Shown: piece after piece, positions 48,322 through 60,134 of the stretch
How the letters are laid out: each line of letters starts with the position of its first letter
How positions within the stretch are numbered: position 1 is the stretch's first letter
Source: Diplonema japonicum
Lineage: Eukaryota; Euglenozoa; Diplonemea; Diplonemida; Diplonemidae
Direction of reading: 5' to 3'
Assembly: GCA_964019335.1 (NCBI GenBank)
Contig: OZ025699.1
Coordinates: 62,001 to 126,000, forward strand
DNA length: 64,000 bases
Made by a program: the position numbers and the translations under genes
Notes under the pieces: generated by a model
The model's database searches: none
Seen by the model: only the letters and a program-made list of their open reading frames with translations
Told to the model about the DNA's origin: nothing

Positions 48322-51300
48322 TTAGCGCAGCACGGGGGCCGCGGGACCGGCGTCAAGAGAGACCGGAGGAGGGGGCGGCACGTTTGAAGGTGCAGTGACG
48401 TCTGTAGACGCCAGGGATGATGGCGAGGTGAACAGTCCGGAGCGTGACCAGGCGAGCAGGCCAGACTCAACAGTGAGGTCGTAGATCTGGGTCACGCGTC
48501 TCGACAGGGAGAAGGCTAGGGAGGGAGTACCAGCAGGAGTGTCGATCGCCCCCCTCCCGATCACAGGGCACCCACCGACAACATGCTCCCTGGACATCGG
48601 TGCTGCGTGGCAGGCTGGGCACCGGAGCACACCCTTGTGCTTCCTGTTCGGGCCAGCAGTCTGCAGGAAGCCGAAGAAGAGAGCCGAGTGACCAATCCGC
48701 AGCCGCGAGATGACCGTTTCAGCTTGTCTGGGGAAGCCAAGGGGGAAGTGCGCGGACCGAAGCTCGGTCGCCACCGCGTAGTTGTGGGCGAGGGATGTTA
48801 TGAGCTCCGCGGACCTCCGCACCACCCACCGTCGCACCAGGGCCCTCACTGATCGGTAGTCAAGGGAGGGCCTGTCCTGCTTCCGCTTCGTTCCCTCCAC
48901 GGCCAGAGCGTCAGCCTTCTCGTTCCCGTCCACCCCACAGTGGGAGGGCACAAACTGGAGGACCACCGGTGTCCCCTGCGTGCGCGCCGCGGACACCAGC
49001 CGGCTCCACGTCTGGTGGTCGAGCTTCTCCCTCTGTCGCGTTGGGCCAGCTCGCAGCTGCTCGACGAGGGAGAGGGAGTCGGTGCAGATCGACAGCGGGG
49101 ACTTCGCCAGCGAAGGGTGTGTTTTTCGGAGGGTAGCCACCATATCCAGCGCCGTTTTCACAGCCATGCCCTCTGCCCGAAAAGATGAACAGAAGTCGTT
49201 GACGCCATGGCACACAGACACAGGGGTCAGGGGGGGAGGCAGCTGCAGATAAACCCCAGAGCCACCTTTCGCCTTCTGTCCGACCTGTACAACCGAGCCA
49301 TCCGTGTAGGCATGGATGCCCGGGGGGAGAGCCGCAAGAGCAGCCTCGGCCGCCTTCCGCCTGTCCGCGTCTGGCGACGATCGCGTGACCCCGCCGGGGA
49401 GGTCAGTCCTGAAGTCGACCATGCCTGTCTGCCACGGGGCCGCCAGGGGCGTAGCCGACAGGTACTCGAAGTGCACCTTTGGTTCCAACCCGCATCGACG
49501 CAGTGCTTGGTAGCCAGAGCGCAGCCACCCACACCCCAGCCTGTTCGCCTGCTTCAGCTTGACCGTCTCCCTGTGAACCGGGGAAGACTGCCAGCAGAAG
49601 GCCTTCGCCGTCATCGTCGCCGCAGCACCCTCAGCCATTCTTTCGAGGGGAAGCAGTCCTGCCTCAGCTAGGAGCTTGTACCCTCCGGAGCCACTCCAGC
49701 AGCCCGTGATCAGCACCGCCGCCTCCTGGTGAAGCCCAGCCAGGTCCTTCCTCCCGACATCATCGAGCCTGCTGTAGTAGACCCCCATGCAGTAGCGCAG
49801 CAGCGGGAGGATGTACGTAACGTAGAGAGACCGCAGAGTGTCCCTCTTGCTGCCCCAGGACGTGCCGGACAAGAGCTTCAGCACCCTCAGCCTTTTGCTG
49901 GCCCGCCGTAGGATGTCCTGTGCGTGTTCACCGAACGTGAGCCCAGAGTCCACCGTAACCCCAAGGTACCTCGCGTGTTCAGACAGAGGCAGGGGACGGG
50001 CCGCAACGTAGTCCACGTCGGGCCGTCGCACGGCTGCATGCATGTCCCGCACGCAGCGGATCCGCACACCACCCGCCTCCACAACCTGAAGGCCCGCCAG
50101 CTCCTGGTCCCCGGAGATCGTGCCATCGGCGTTCACCCCCAGGCCGAAGAGTGGGTTCTGGAAGGCACCTGGCTGAAGGGGGACTCGTGACGAAGTGAAG
50201 TAGACCCCGAGACGTTTCTGGGGGGGGACGCAGACTGCCTGCGTCTTGGACGTGCTCAGCAGCATGTCACGCTCCCTGCACCAGTCCTCAACCGCATCCA
50301 CCACTGCCTGCGCCTTCCGCTCCAGCCCAGCCACGTCCCCTTGTCCAGAGGAGATCACAACCGCCACGTCGTCGGCGTAGAGCACCGAGACGTCCGCCAG
50401 TCCCTCCAGTCTCCTGGCGAGTTCGTCGAACGTAGATGGTGTACAGGATGGGACCCAAGACAGAGCCCTGGGGGACACCCCGTCGCACCTTCGTCGTCGA
50501 CCCCCTCGACCGTCCAATCGTGACCGCAGCAGTACGGCCGCATAGAAAGGACCGCGTCCACTCCACGAAGGGTTCGGGGAGACCCTTCCCTCGCATCTTG
50601 TCCAGCAGGGCACCATGGGGCACCAGGTCGAAGGCAGAAGAGAAGTCGAACAGCAGAGCGGCCGAGAGACGTCGATCGTCTTTGTTCCTCGACATGCACT
50701 CAGTGAGGGTTGCCACCTGCTCCTCCGTGGAGCGGCCGCGTCTGAAACCAGCCTGGCTGTCGTGGAGTCCCTCGACTCCCGTCCCGTCCGCGTCAAGAAG
50801 AAACGTGAGCCTCTCCTCGATCATCCTCTCCAGCAGCTTGCAGAGGCAGCTGGTCAGGCAGATCGGCCGGTAGGAAGCCAAGAGAGTCGCATCTTTTCCA
50901 GGTTTCGGTACCGGGACGATCACTCCCTTCTTCCAGGCACCGGGGACGACACCCATCAGCCAGGAGCGATTGAGGAGTAGAAGGAGGACGCCGAGGGAGT
51001 CCGAGTTCAGGTGTAGGAGCATCTCCGAGAAGATTCCGTCTTCCCCGGCCGCGCTGCGCGTCTTCATCCTTCTCAGGCCGCGGGTGAGGTCGTCCACGGT
51101 GAACGCTTGACACCCGAGTCTGCTTGCAGAAGGAGCGGCGTCCTTCGAGTTCCCGTCACCACGCCTGCCGTAGAGCTTAGCGAAGTGCGCCCCCAGCCGG
51201 TCGGCCTTCGCCTTGTCCGACACAAATCTTCCCTCGAGTACAGGAAGGTGTGTCTTTCGGTGCCTGCCGTCCAGCTTCTTCACCGCTCTGAACGCAGCCC

Positions 51301-52471
51301 CGAGGTCCTTGCTCCGGCTGAGGTCGGCCGCCATCCTTCCCCATGCCTCACGCTTCGTCTCGTCAAGAAGTCGGTTGACTTCTTTCACCTTCGCCCTGTA
51401 CTCCTCCACCACGTCCGCCTCTTGAAGCAGGAGTTCGCGCAGGGTGTTCCGCTCTTCGAAGGCGTCCTCGAGCTCAGCAGTCCACCAGGGGGTCGGGCCA
51501 CGTCGCATCCCACAGAAGGGAATGTGGTCGTTCGCCGCAGTCAAAAGGGCTTGTGTAAACCCCTTCGTGACAGAGTCAATCGGAGCCGCCGTGTCAACAC
51601 CAGCAAGCAGGCGGGCAACAGCAGCAGTGTAGTCGTCCCACCTGGCTTTTTTGAAATTCCAGGTGGGGAAGGGGCGCTCCGAACGGTAGACGTCCTCAAG
51701 AGGCAGGTGAAAGGATACGGGACTATGATCGGAGCCCCACGTGCCCAGCGTCTTCGGCTCAAGCTTCGCGCAGCGCCCCACAACCAGGTCCAGAACGTGT
51801 CGTGACGAGTCCCTCGTCGGTTCGTTGCGGTCGTTGTAGACGGAGTACCCGTGGGTGTCCAGCCAGTCCCTGACCACGTTCCCCCTCTCGTTCGGCGTCG
51901 TCACCGTGGCGTCCCAGGAGCTGTGGTGAGCATTGAAGTCACCCGCTATGACTGTGTTCTTCCCCATGGGAAGGCTGCCAGGCCGCAGGTACTCAGGGTC
52001 CCTCGTGCCTCTGCTCGCGCTTACCGGTGTAAGGTAAACGTTGGAGAGAGTGATCGGCTCACGCTTCTCGCAGGAGATCCTCACATCCAGTCTCTCAGTG
52101 ACACAGTCCCCAGCCGGGAGTACGTGCGGAACCTCCTCCGAGGCAAGATCGTCGCGGACATACGTGACAATACCACCACCCCTCGTCGCAGTGCCGTCAG
52201 TCACCGGTGTCAACCGATCCCTCCTGTATGACCTGTACCCAGGCAGGTGTGGCGTGTCGTGCCCTTCCCTCAGGTGCGTCTCCTGTATCATGATGATGTC
52301 CAGCGACAAGAAGTCAGCATGGCGAGATACGACGGTCCATTTCGCAACGAGGCCGTTGCAGTTCCACGAGACAACCTTGAGACCCTTAGGCGACGGGGGC
52401 GGCAGCTTCTTGGGTGGGCCAGGGTTTGTTTCGACCAGCCCAAGCAGCCCCAGCAGGTCCCTGACGGACAT
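48322..52471 (-). pseudogene. family A ORF2, one frameshift
   Basis: Nearly identical to 33839-37987. The sequence gtcgaacgtag near 50430 has one extra A compared with gtcgacgtag at 62714 and in the plus-strand copy. This shifts the frame within RT, directly after GPILYTIYV and before the YADD motif. The remaining domains are open in the new frame to the TAA at 48322. The 2A-like GLVETNPGP is present at its N terminus. Confidence 0.9.
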
Positions 52472-52612
52472 CCTCCCGAGTAGGGTGGGGATCAGTGCAG
52501 AAAAGTCGGTGAAGAAACAGAGAGGTAGGAGTCTCCTGGGGAGGATGCGAGGGAGACTAGGAGAGGGAGCATGGTCGTGGATCTGCTGCTCCCCCTGTTC
52601 TGCGGGGCCCCT
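52472..52612 (-). other. open linker between ORF1 stop and ORF2 start of family A
   Basis: 47 codons without a stop, in frame with both ORF1 (TGA at 52613-52615) and ORF2 (ATG at 52471). The same is true at 33698-33838. Readthrough of the UGA would yield a fused ORF1-ORF2 protein with the 2A-like motif 57-65 residues after the stop. Confidence 0.7.
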
Positions 52613-54782
52613 TCAATTGGATGGACCCATGGAGGCAGAGCGCCCCTTGACCCCATTGGTGAAGAGATCTTTGGTCTCCGCGAACGACCTGGCCCGCCCC
52701 CTCGTACCCAGGTTCGTCACCGCAGCCTCAGAGGTCGTAGCGAGAGGAGGAGCCCCCTTCTTCCCCTTCCCCTTCCCTTTCCAGACACTGTCGTGTGTCG
52801 TCGTCGCCCCCGGTGTAGGGTCCCGCGGCACTGCCGTTCCCGTCGTCAGCGTGGCCGCCTGCGGCAGGAGGAGGCGGAGCGTCGTCCGCAGATCGGAGAT
52901 CATCTCCTGCTGAGAGTCGATCGTCCTCTGCAGCCCGACGATCGACTCCTTCAGCGTGGCGACGAGCTCAGTGAGAGCGGCGACCTCAGGCGACCCGGAA
53001 GGGACTCCCTCCTTGTTTCCCGCAGACACGTTGCGGGGCGGTGTAGGGGACGTCACAGTGTCGAGCTGGGGGGGAGCCACCGAGCTCGGTATGGACGCCC
53101 ACGGGCTGGTGGGAGGAAGCCCAGTTGCTTTCACCGCAGGGCCAGTCTCCGAGGGTGTCGACGCCGATACAGGTGCCGGGTCAGGTACAGGTGTAGTAGG
53201 CGCAGGTGCAGGCACATGAGAAGATGTGGGTGCCGGGGTCGAGGACGTTGCAAGCGCAGGTGCAGATGCAGGTGTCGTCCTGTTGATGAGAGGGGGCGGC
53301 TTGACGGTCGGGTGGTCGTCCGCATCACGGAGGCAGACAAGGCGCCCCCCAAGGAGCCACGTCCTGGACTTCGGGGGCGGGCTGTCGACGACGATGAAGA
53401 ACACGAGTTGCCTCGTGCCCTGGAACAAAGGTGATGGATGCCGTAGGTAACGCGGAGCACACGACCCCCATTCCGGAGGGATCGTCGAGCGCAATGACAG
53501 CGCGGGATGTTTCCGTCGGGGGGGACACGTTGGTGTAGATCGGGGCGTCCCATGTGTCTGGCACCAGGTCCCATCGCGGGGTTGTGGAAGGGGCAGGGGC
53601 AGGGTCGTCCTCCATCTCCTCAGGGCCAGAGCTGGTGTCAGAGTCTGAGCTGAGGAGGAGCGTGCCTTGGTCTGTTGACGCGTTGGCGGAAGCGTTCGCG
53701 ACTGCTTCGTCCTCGACCTTCTGGGCATCTGCCTTCTTGGCGGCCGCCAACCTCAAAGCTTCCTCCTTTTTGGCAGCGGCTGCGGCGGCTTCCTTTTCGG
53801 CGGCGGCGGTGGCTGCGACCTTCTTCTTCTCCTCGGCGGCGGCGGCTGCGGCTGCGGTCTCCTTCTCGGCGGCGGCGGCTGCAGCTTGCTTCCTGGCGGC
53901 GTCGGCTGCGGCCTTCCTCTCGGCGGCGGCGGCGGCAGCGGCTTTCTTCTCGGCGGCGGCCTTCTCCTCGGCGGCGGCGGCGGCTGCTGCTTTCTTCTCG
54001 GCGGCGGCGGCGGCTGCGGCTTTCTTCTTCTCGGCTGCAGCGGCTGCGGCTGTAGCCTTCTTCTCCTCGGCTGCTTTCGTCTCGGCCGCAGCACGCGCAG
54101 CCTCCTTCTCCTCTGCCGCAAGTCGTGCAGTAGACCGCTCGCGCAGAGCCTTCTCCTCAGCCTCGACTGCTCTGCGAGCAGCCTCCACACCAGCCACGCG
54201 TGCAGCTTCCGTCTCGGCTGCCATTTTGACAACAGCAGCATCAGCCACCTCCTGCGCAGCCTTCACCTTAGCAGCTATTTCTGCAGCTACCACGTCGGCC
54301 GACTCGCGTGCAGCTTCCAAATCAGCAGCGATTCCCGCGAGTTCGACGTCGGCCGCAGTGCGTGCGGCTTCGAGGGGGTGTGTGGCGTCAGCTATGTGTG
54401 CGGCTTCGGCGGCAGCGTCAGCGCGCGCGGCTCTGGCGGCCTTCCTCCTAGCTTTTTTGCTGGAGGTCGGGGTGGCGACGCTGGCGTCAGGCGAAACCGG
54501 CCTTTTGACGGAGCCGGTCGGGGTGGAGGCGACAGGTGTCGCTGGGCCGGCTGTAGCGGCGGCGGCGTCGGGCGTGAGGAGGTCAATTACGGTGACCACC
54601 CCCGTCATCTTCTCCCGGTGCTCCGGCGTCAGGAGCTGCCCCAGCTCCCCGGCTGCTCCAGCGCTGCGGAGCATCCTCTCCACCCGCCGCTCCTCCCTGG
54701 CCTTGGACTGGGCCAGCTGCGTGCTGGCCCCGTTCCCTTCCGGCTTTGCCTTCTCCTTGTGCTTGTCTTTCTTCTTGCCCAT
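52613..54782 (-). pseudogene. family A ORF1 (coiled-coil protein) with one frame change
   Basis: Starts MGKKKDKHKEKAKPEG. A basic head is followed by about 280 residues of Ala/Lys/Glu-rich helical repeats (AEKKAAAAAAAEEK and similar), then a part ending in ALPTASITF, where the frame changes by +1 near 53430 and continues FQGTRQLVFFIVVDSPPPK, a Pro/Ala-rich linker, and the C-terminal coiled coil TLKESIVGLQ. The change is either a 1-bp insertion or a programmed +1 shift; the plus-strand copy is truncated and cannot decide. Probable RNA-binding, multimerising ORF1 protein. Ends in TGA in frame with ORF2. Confidence 0.7.
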
Positions 54783-54821
54783 TTTTCTTTTCTTTTCTTT
54801 TCTTTCGAATTCCTGACCTGC

Positions 54822-56624
54822 TTTTTTTTTTTTTTTTTTTTTCAAAATACCAATAGGTGCCACCATGGGGGAGCAACACCTGGGAAGGGGAAAGGTGAAG
54901 GGAAGCATGGAAATATTACAGGGAGGGCGAAGACCAGTTCTTCTGCAATCAGATGGAGCTGTGGACTCCGCCAACCCGTGCACCTGTTTGGAACAGCCGA
55001 AGAGGGCTGAATTACTTTAATTCCAAGCTGCGTAGACCTACGTGACTCGGACGGGGACCCCAGTTCGTCGTTTTTCTCAACTGGGACCTCTGGTGACCGG
55101 AACTGGCCCCGGTCGCCCCCTCGAGAGGAATTGCTCCATTGAGCAAAACATGAAAGAGTGAGAGTAAAATCTCTCTAAATCAAAAGGGGAAGCGAGTGTG
55201 CGTGTGCGCATGGGGATGATAGGGGAAGCATTTGCTCTCCCCGCTGCACTCCGGCAGGCGGGGGGAGGGGATGGCCGTACCACACTCGTTCGTGCGAAGA
55301 TGAGAGGACTCATCAGGGCAACTTCAGAGTAGGCCGGGCCATCCGTTTTTGACTACTATGTCAGGGCACACGATAACAAGAGGATGTTAATTTAAAATAA
55401 AAATTTAAAAGTTTAAAGGGGGACGGGCATACTGGTATGAGAAGGCCAGACGCCGGGTGATGATGATAACGTAAAGAAAAGGATGAGAGGAAGTGGAAGA
55501 GAAGGGAAGGGAACGTAAGCACTAAAAGTATTGAAAAGTTGATCTCACCCTACTCACTTCAGCGCAACACGGGGGCCGCAGGGCCGGCGTCAAGGGAGAC
55601 AGCGGGCGGGGGCGGGATGAGCGAAGGGGCAGCGGTACCTGCCGTTGCCGCAGACGGCGACGTGAAGACCCCGGATCTGGCCCAGTCAAGCAAGCCAGAG
55701 TCGGCGATGAGGGTGAATACCTGCGTCACGCGTTTTGACAGGCACTCCACCAGCGAGGGGCGTCCATTGGGAGCGTCGAGCGAACCCCGTCCAACCACAG
55801 CGCACCCCCCAACAACGTGCTCCCTGGACATCTTTGCTCCACACGCTGGACAGCTGAGCTCAGCCTTCTTCCTGTTCGGTCCAGCCGCCTGCAGGAAGCC
55901 AAAGAAGAGAGCGGAGTGCCCTACCCTCAGCCGCGAGATGACCGTCTCCGCTAGCCTGGGGAGGGACTGGGGGAAGCACGCCGCTCGGAGCCCCGTGGCC
56001 CTCGCGTATCTCGGGGCCACCTCCCCGACAATGACCGCAGACCTCTGCTGAATCTGGCGACGGACCAGGGCCCTGACCGACCTGTAGTCGAGAGAGGGGC
56101 GAGCCAGCTCGCGCTTCGTGCCCTCCCCGGCCAGCCTGTCTGCCGCCTCGTTGCCAGGAACCCCGCAGTGGGACGGCACAAACTGGAGAATGACTGGTGC
56201 ACCTTGCGCACGTGCCGCGGCCACCAGCAGTTCCCAGGTCTCGTGGTCGAGCCTCTCCCTCTGCCGTGAAGGACCTGCCCTCAGCTGATCAAGGAGAGAG
56301 AGCGAGTCGGTACAGATCGACAGCCGGCTGTCTGCCAACGTGGGGTGCTCGCTCCGGAGCGCGGCCACCATGTCCAGAGCCACCTTGACAGCCAGACCCT
56401 CCGCCCGAAAGGAAGAGCAGAAATTGCTGACGCCGAAGCTCTCGGACATGGGTTCGTGGGGGCGGGGGAGCTGCAAGAAGACCCCGGCACCCCCTCCACC
56501 TCTGGCGGTCCCGTACGACAGAACCGTCCGTATAGGCATGGATACCCGGTGGAAGGGCAGCCAGAGCCTCCACGGCCGCCTTCCGCTTATCCACGTCCGG
56601 CGACGAACGTGCTGACCTGCGAGG
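54822..56624 (-). mobile_element. family A2 non-LTR retrotransposon, 5'-truncated
   Basis: Tail at 54822-54842, a 3' region related to but well diverged from family A (gccaccatgggggagcaaca, cagccgaagagggctgaatta), and the end of ORF2. It is cut at about 56620 by the insertion of SINE S. An older relative of family A. Confidence 0.85.
55559..56620 (-). pseudogene. family A2 ORF2 C terminus: RNase H and CCHC
   Basis: PPGIHAYTDGSVV lies in one frame (to about 56520), then a frameshift leads to the open frame with FLQLPRPHEP, AEGLAVKVALD, CTDSLSLLDQL, PSHCGVPGNEAADRLAGEG, the knuckle CPACGAKMSREHVVGGC and the end SLDAGPAAPVLR, shared with family A. About two thirds identical to family A by eye. 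Broken by the frameshift and lacking RT. Confidence 0.8.
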
Positions 56625-56625
56625 C

Positions 56626-56892
56626 AATAATAATAATAAATATTCCACTACCAGGCGGGAGGATCGATGGGGAGTAGAGAAAACCAATTCAAGGGAAAGG
56701 GGAAAGGGAAAAAAAGGGACTTCAAACCAAGAGAAAGTGTTGAAGTGAACGAAAAAGAAATTCGTGAAAAGCAGTCTCTGTTACTGAGCCATTGGTCGAG
56801 GGGCCCTGGTCCGCTGCTCCCTGTAGTTCGGGAGTAAAGGGAGTAAATTACTTGGACCCCCTCACCACGCTCTTTTCATTTTAAAATAAAAC
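56626..56892 (-). mobile_element. SINE S, third copy
   Basis: Close match to 38642-38883, including cttggaccccctcaccacgc and ccgcctggtagtggaatatt on the opposite strand. Its tail here is only (att)n with almost no A-run. It separates the truncated ORF2 of A2 from the truncated RT of family D; no tRNA gene is beside it. Confidence 0.85.
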
Positions 56893-57715
56893 CTCGCCCG
56901 AGTCTGAGACGGCGAAAATATCAGATAAGCACCTCTATGGCCTCTCGGTTGACTTCAAGAAATGCTTCGACTCGATCCCCCATGCGCTTACGTTCGATTT
57001 AGTGGAGCGTTTAGTCCTCAGCCAACTTATCCTGAGACCGATAAAATCCATCTACTCGGACCTAATTCGTCGTTTGCGTTTCCCTATGGGGGTGGGCGCA
57101 CCGTTCAGAACCACGAATGGAATTCTCCAGGGTTGTCCAATATCACCGGTCTTCATCAACGCGATCCTCGCTATATTCACCAAGAAGTGCACGGCGAACC
57201 ATAGAAACGCCCATCCTGTGTCGTATGCAGACGACCTAAACTTCACGTCAGCTACCTCGGAGGCCGCGGTGCAACGCTCCGTTAACCTGCTTGGCACCCT
57301 CTGCAAGCTCACAGGGATGGCTATCCACCCGAAGAAAACTAAGTCGTTTGGAACGAAGCCCAAGTACTGCGGCAACGTACAGCTACACGGGGAGACCTTC
57401 GACACGTCCTGCAAACTACAGATCCTAGGGGTACTGGTCTATTTCCAGCCTTGTAGAAGAGAGAACACGAGAGCCCGCAAGGCAATTGCAGAGATCGAGC
57501 GCCTCGCAGCAACGAGACTTTACTACAACCGCAAGGTACAGATCATCGCAGAGAACATCCTACCGTCCGCCTTTTACGGCGTTCTTTTCGACCCAATCCC
57601 AGACTCTTGGCTGGTGAAGATGAAGAAGCAGATCACGTCATGTATCTGGGGTGTAGGCAACCCGATGCGTTCCGCCAGTGCACTGCCAGGGATTGCCTAC
57701 AAGGACACACCCTAG
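56893..57715 (+). pseudogene. family D reverse transcriptase fragment
   Basis: The open frame starts without an ATG: GLSVDFKKCFDSIPHALTF (motif A), NGILQGCPISPVFINAIL (motif B), SYADDLNF (motif C, YADD intact) and GMAIHPKKTK (thumb side). Frame lost near 57710, where the next segment continues from another frame. Confidence 0.8.
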
Positions 57716-59021
57716 ACCCTTACTCTTCGGTGGTCTATAAAGCCATTTCAACCCTAGGTCGCCTATGCACACGACAGTCGAACAAGTCCCTATTCGTGTC
57801 GGGCTGGGAAACTTACAAGTACGCAAAGGAGCGAGACGGGACGCCGTCACTTTCGAAAGGACCATTTGGCAATGCAGAAATATGGCTGCGTGAAATCGGG
57901 ACGAGATGGAAGGACTTCGTAGAGGAGTTGCCACGGGGCATGCCACACCTGAAACACGAGGTCAGGGCGCGGTTGAAAGAAAAACTGCGGGGCGAGCTCG
58001 CCGAAGAGCGGAACACTTTCAAAGGAATCGAGACAGGAGTGGACGAGATGAAGACGAACGTCCTACACAACGAGGTGGCGATCACCAACCCGCAGAAAGC
58101 GAGGAGAATCCTCTGTGCCGTTACTGGCGCCATCCTTCCACTGCACCCTAGAGCCTACGGCGACATGGATGGCACGCGAACGAAATGCCTTGGGTGTGAC
58201 GCACCCTTCGACATTAGGGGCGGGACAAGCAACCTCCTGCAGCATACAATTTGGCACTGCCCGGCACACACCGGTTTTAGAACGGCCAACGCCGACCGCG
58301 AATGGCTGGTGCAAGAGCACATCAACTGGCCAATCTGCACCCGCGTACACGGCATCATTACCTCGGACTTGGACATCAGCCTATCGAGGGTCAAGGAGCT
58401 CCACCTGATGCTAGCAGAAGTGGCAGGCAAGCTCGAGAACTTACACGCCGACAAGCAGGTCAGGTACTCCAAACAGCATTTCTGGAATAGACCATTCCGA
58501 CCGGGGAACCTCTTAACCCCGAAACCTCTCCCTTGGTACCACGAGCATGGGCTGCAGAAGAAATACTTCCCAGGCCTAATCCCATTTGTCCTCAACTGGC
58601 TAAAATGGGGCGAGGACGGCGGGCAAGTTTTTAAGGCGGAACTGGCGGTCGACCTCATTGCAACGGAAAGGCTCCACATGGGTGGTGAAGACATAGCATG
58701 CTGGGCGAGAAAGCTCGGCAGGATTCTCAGCGTCTTAGAGAGGATCCATCTAAAAGGGACGGGGAATCATCTGATTCCGGCAGAAACTATGAAGTCAGTA
58801 CACTCACTACGCACCCTGGGCTCCACAGCCATGCCGTCACTGGCAACTCCACTCGTCCGATCTTCGCGTCCCCGGAGGTCACCCACTCGATCCTAGAGGA
58901 ACAAATGCGAACTCATTGCATCCTCAACAACTCGCTAGTCGGTTTCACGCCCAAGCTGCTGATGAGATACTACGACGGGCCTAAGGCACTACCACGACAG
59001 AAGGGATCAAACACTAGATGA
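57713..59021 (+). pseudogene. family D C-terminal region with CCHC-like finger
   Basis: Continues LDPYSSVVYKAISTLGRLC in the second frame; CLGCDAPFDIRGGTSNLLQHTIWHC is a Cys-Cys-His-Cys knuckle. Near 58770 a third frame reads SDSGRNYEVSTLTTHPGL and runs to the stop at 59021, which is probably the original C terminus because that reading recurs at 11504-11570. No endonuclease was recognised. Confidence 0.55.
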
Positions 59022-59099
59022 GTTGATTGTCGTTAGGCGATCCTGTCACATACTGCAGGTTCCCTTCAAAGACACCTTTATTTTTTCGCTTCTCTATTC

Positions 59100-60020
59100 T
59101 AACTTAAAATCATTTCAGTTACCACCCATGTGACCCCCCCTACCCCCCCTGTCTCTATTGCAGAACTGGTGCTGGCACAACGGGGCCTGCAGAACAGGTG
59201 CTTGCAGTTTCTTGGCGGTTTTGTTCACCTCAGCGACCAACTCGTGCAGTTTAAAATTCTTAAAACTGAGGTCCACTTGCCCTTTTCCTTCACTGGTGTG
59301 GCGCTTAAACAGGATAAAGGCGTTGAGGGCGGATATATTTACTAGGTGGTGGAACACCTTCAGTATCCACTTCCTCCCACGAACGGTCCTGATACATCTA
59401 GCCTTTAGCGAGATCTACGCCGCCCATGATCTTGTTGTAAAGTAAGACCTGGGGTGGTGCGGGTACCTTCTTGGTTTGCCCATTCCTATCGCGTGTGCCC
59501 ATAGGCAAACCAATCGGCAAAGTGGATAACATTCTCACATCCTTTTTTGGGCCTGCCTGGGCCAACTTGTTTCCTCACTTGGGCTAGATCAGGCAGATTT
59601 CAGCGATTTCTTCGAACTGTTCCCACCACATGGAATCCCGATTCCCACAACTGCAGTACAAGGGGAACGCTCGTATAGAAGTTATCGATGCCGAGCCAGT
59701 AGCCTTTGTGACAGAGCTTTCCAACACTGATCGATTTTCCGGGGTGATAGTGTTGCAGCCAGGTAGGGACGATGGGGGAGAGCAGGAATCTTACTTTTCG
59801 CAACTTATCTGTTTCCTCACCCTCCCCAAAATGCAACAGCCTAAACGGTGCAAAGAGATTGTACAAACACCATTGAGATGAACATTTTGAAAACCCTTGA
59901 TGCACTCATGTGGGCAAAGCGGGTGATTTCGGGCCCGTTACGCCCCGCCACTTCTTACGCGTAACATGCGTATTCTCGGTCTCCCAGGGCATATTTTCAC
60001 TCTCCTCGTCACTGTTCAGA
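59100..60020 (-). pseudogene. piggyBac-like transposase remnant, second copy
   Basis: On the minus strand: LGIDNFYTSVPLVLQLWESGFHVVGTVRRNR-type motif at 59600-59670, the core of piggyBac transposases, and VNISALNAFILFKRH at 59300-59350, a later conserved block. Upstream bases 59895-60010 match 29510-29620 of the first element. Stops interrupt the reading and TTAA-flanked ends were not found, so it is a fossil. Confidence 0.7.
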
Positions 60021-60057
60021 CCACTTGCCTGTTTTGGAGTGTGGGTAAAAGCAAAAG

Positions 60058-60129
60058 CACTCCCACTGGGGTTTGAACCCAGGCTGCTGGATTCAAAGTC
60101 CAGAGTGCTAACCACTACACCATAGGAGC
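60058..60129 (-). tRNA. tRNA-Gln (TTG)
   Basis: Acceptor GCTCCTA with TGGGAGT, D arm GTGT/GCAC, anticodon arm CTGGA-CTTTGAA-TCCAG (anticodon TTG), T arm with GGTTCAAACC, discriminator G, followed by a T-containing flank (gcttttgctttt). A family A tail ends 5 bp before its first base. Confidence 0.95.
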
Positions 60130-60134
60130 ATACA

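Larger units (their letters stand above)
47848..54783 (-). mobile_element. family A non-LTR retrotransposon, longest copy
   Basis: About 6.9 kb with ORF1, a UGA-separated ORF2 and the 3' region; tail at 47848-47876. ORF2 has a 1-bp insertion and ORF1 a frame change, so this copy is not autonomous as read. The 5' border meets the tail of the family A2 element at 54822. Confidence 0.9.
56893..59021 (+). mobile_element. family D retroelement, 5'-truncated
   Basis: Begins inside an RT domain at the SINE S border and continues through a CCHC-like finger to about 59021. Two or three frameshifts. A related C-terminal fragment sits at 11504-11570. The family differs strongly from A, C and E and was not assigned to a clade. 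Confidence 0.65.

Noticed and set aside
47848-54783. Autonomous, active element in the longest family A copy
   Set aside because: ORF2 carries a 1-bp insertion before the RT active site and ORF1 changes frame once.
53554-55010. Plus-strand ORFs of 420 and 374 codons opposite family A ORF1
   Set aside because: Alanine- and glycine-rich antisense readings of the repetitive ORF1; no domain and no start context.
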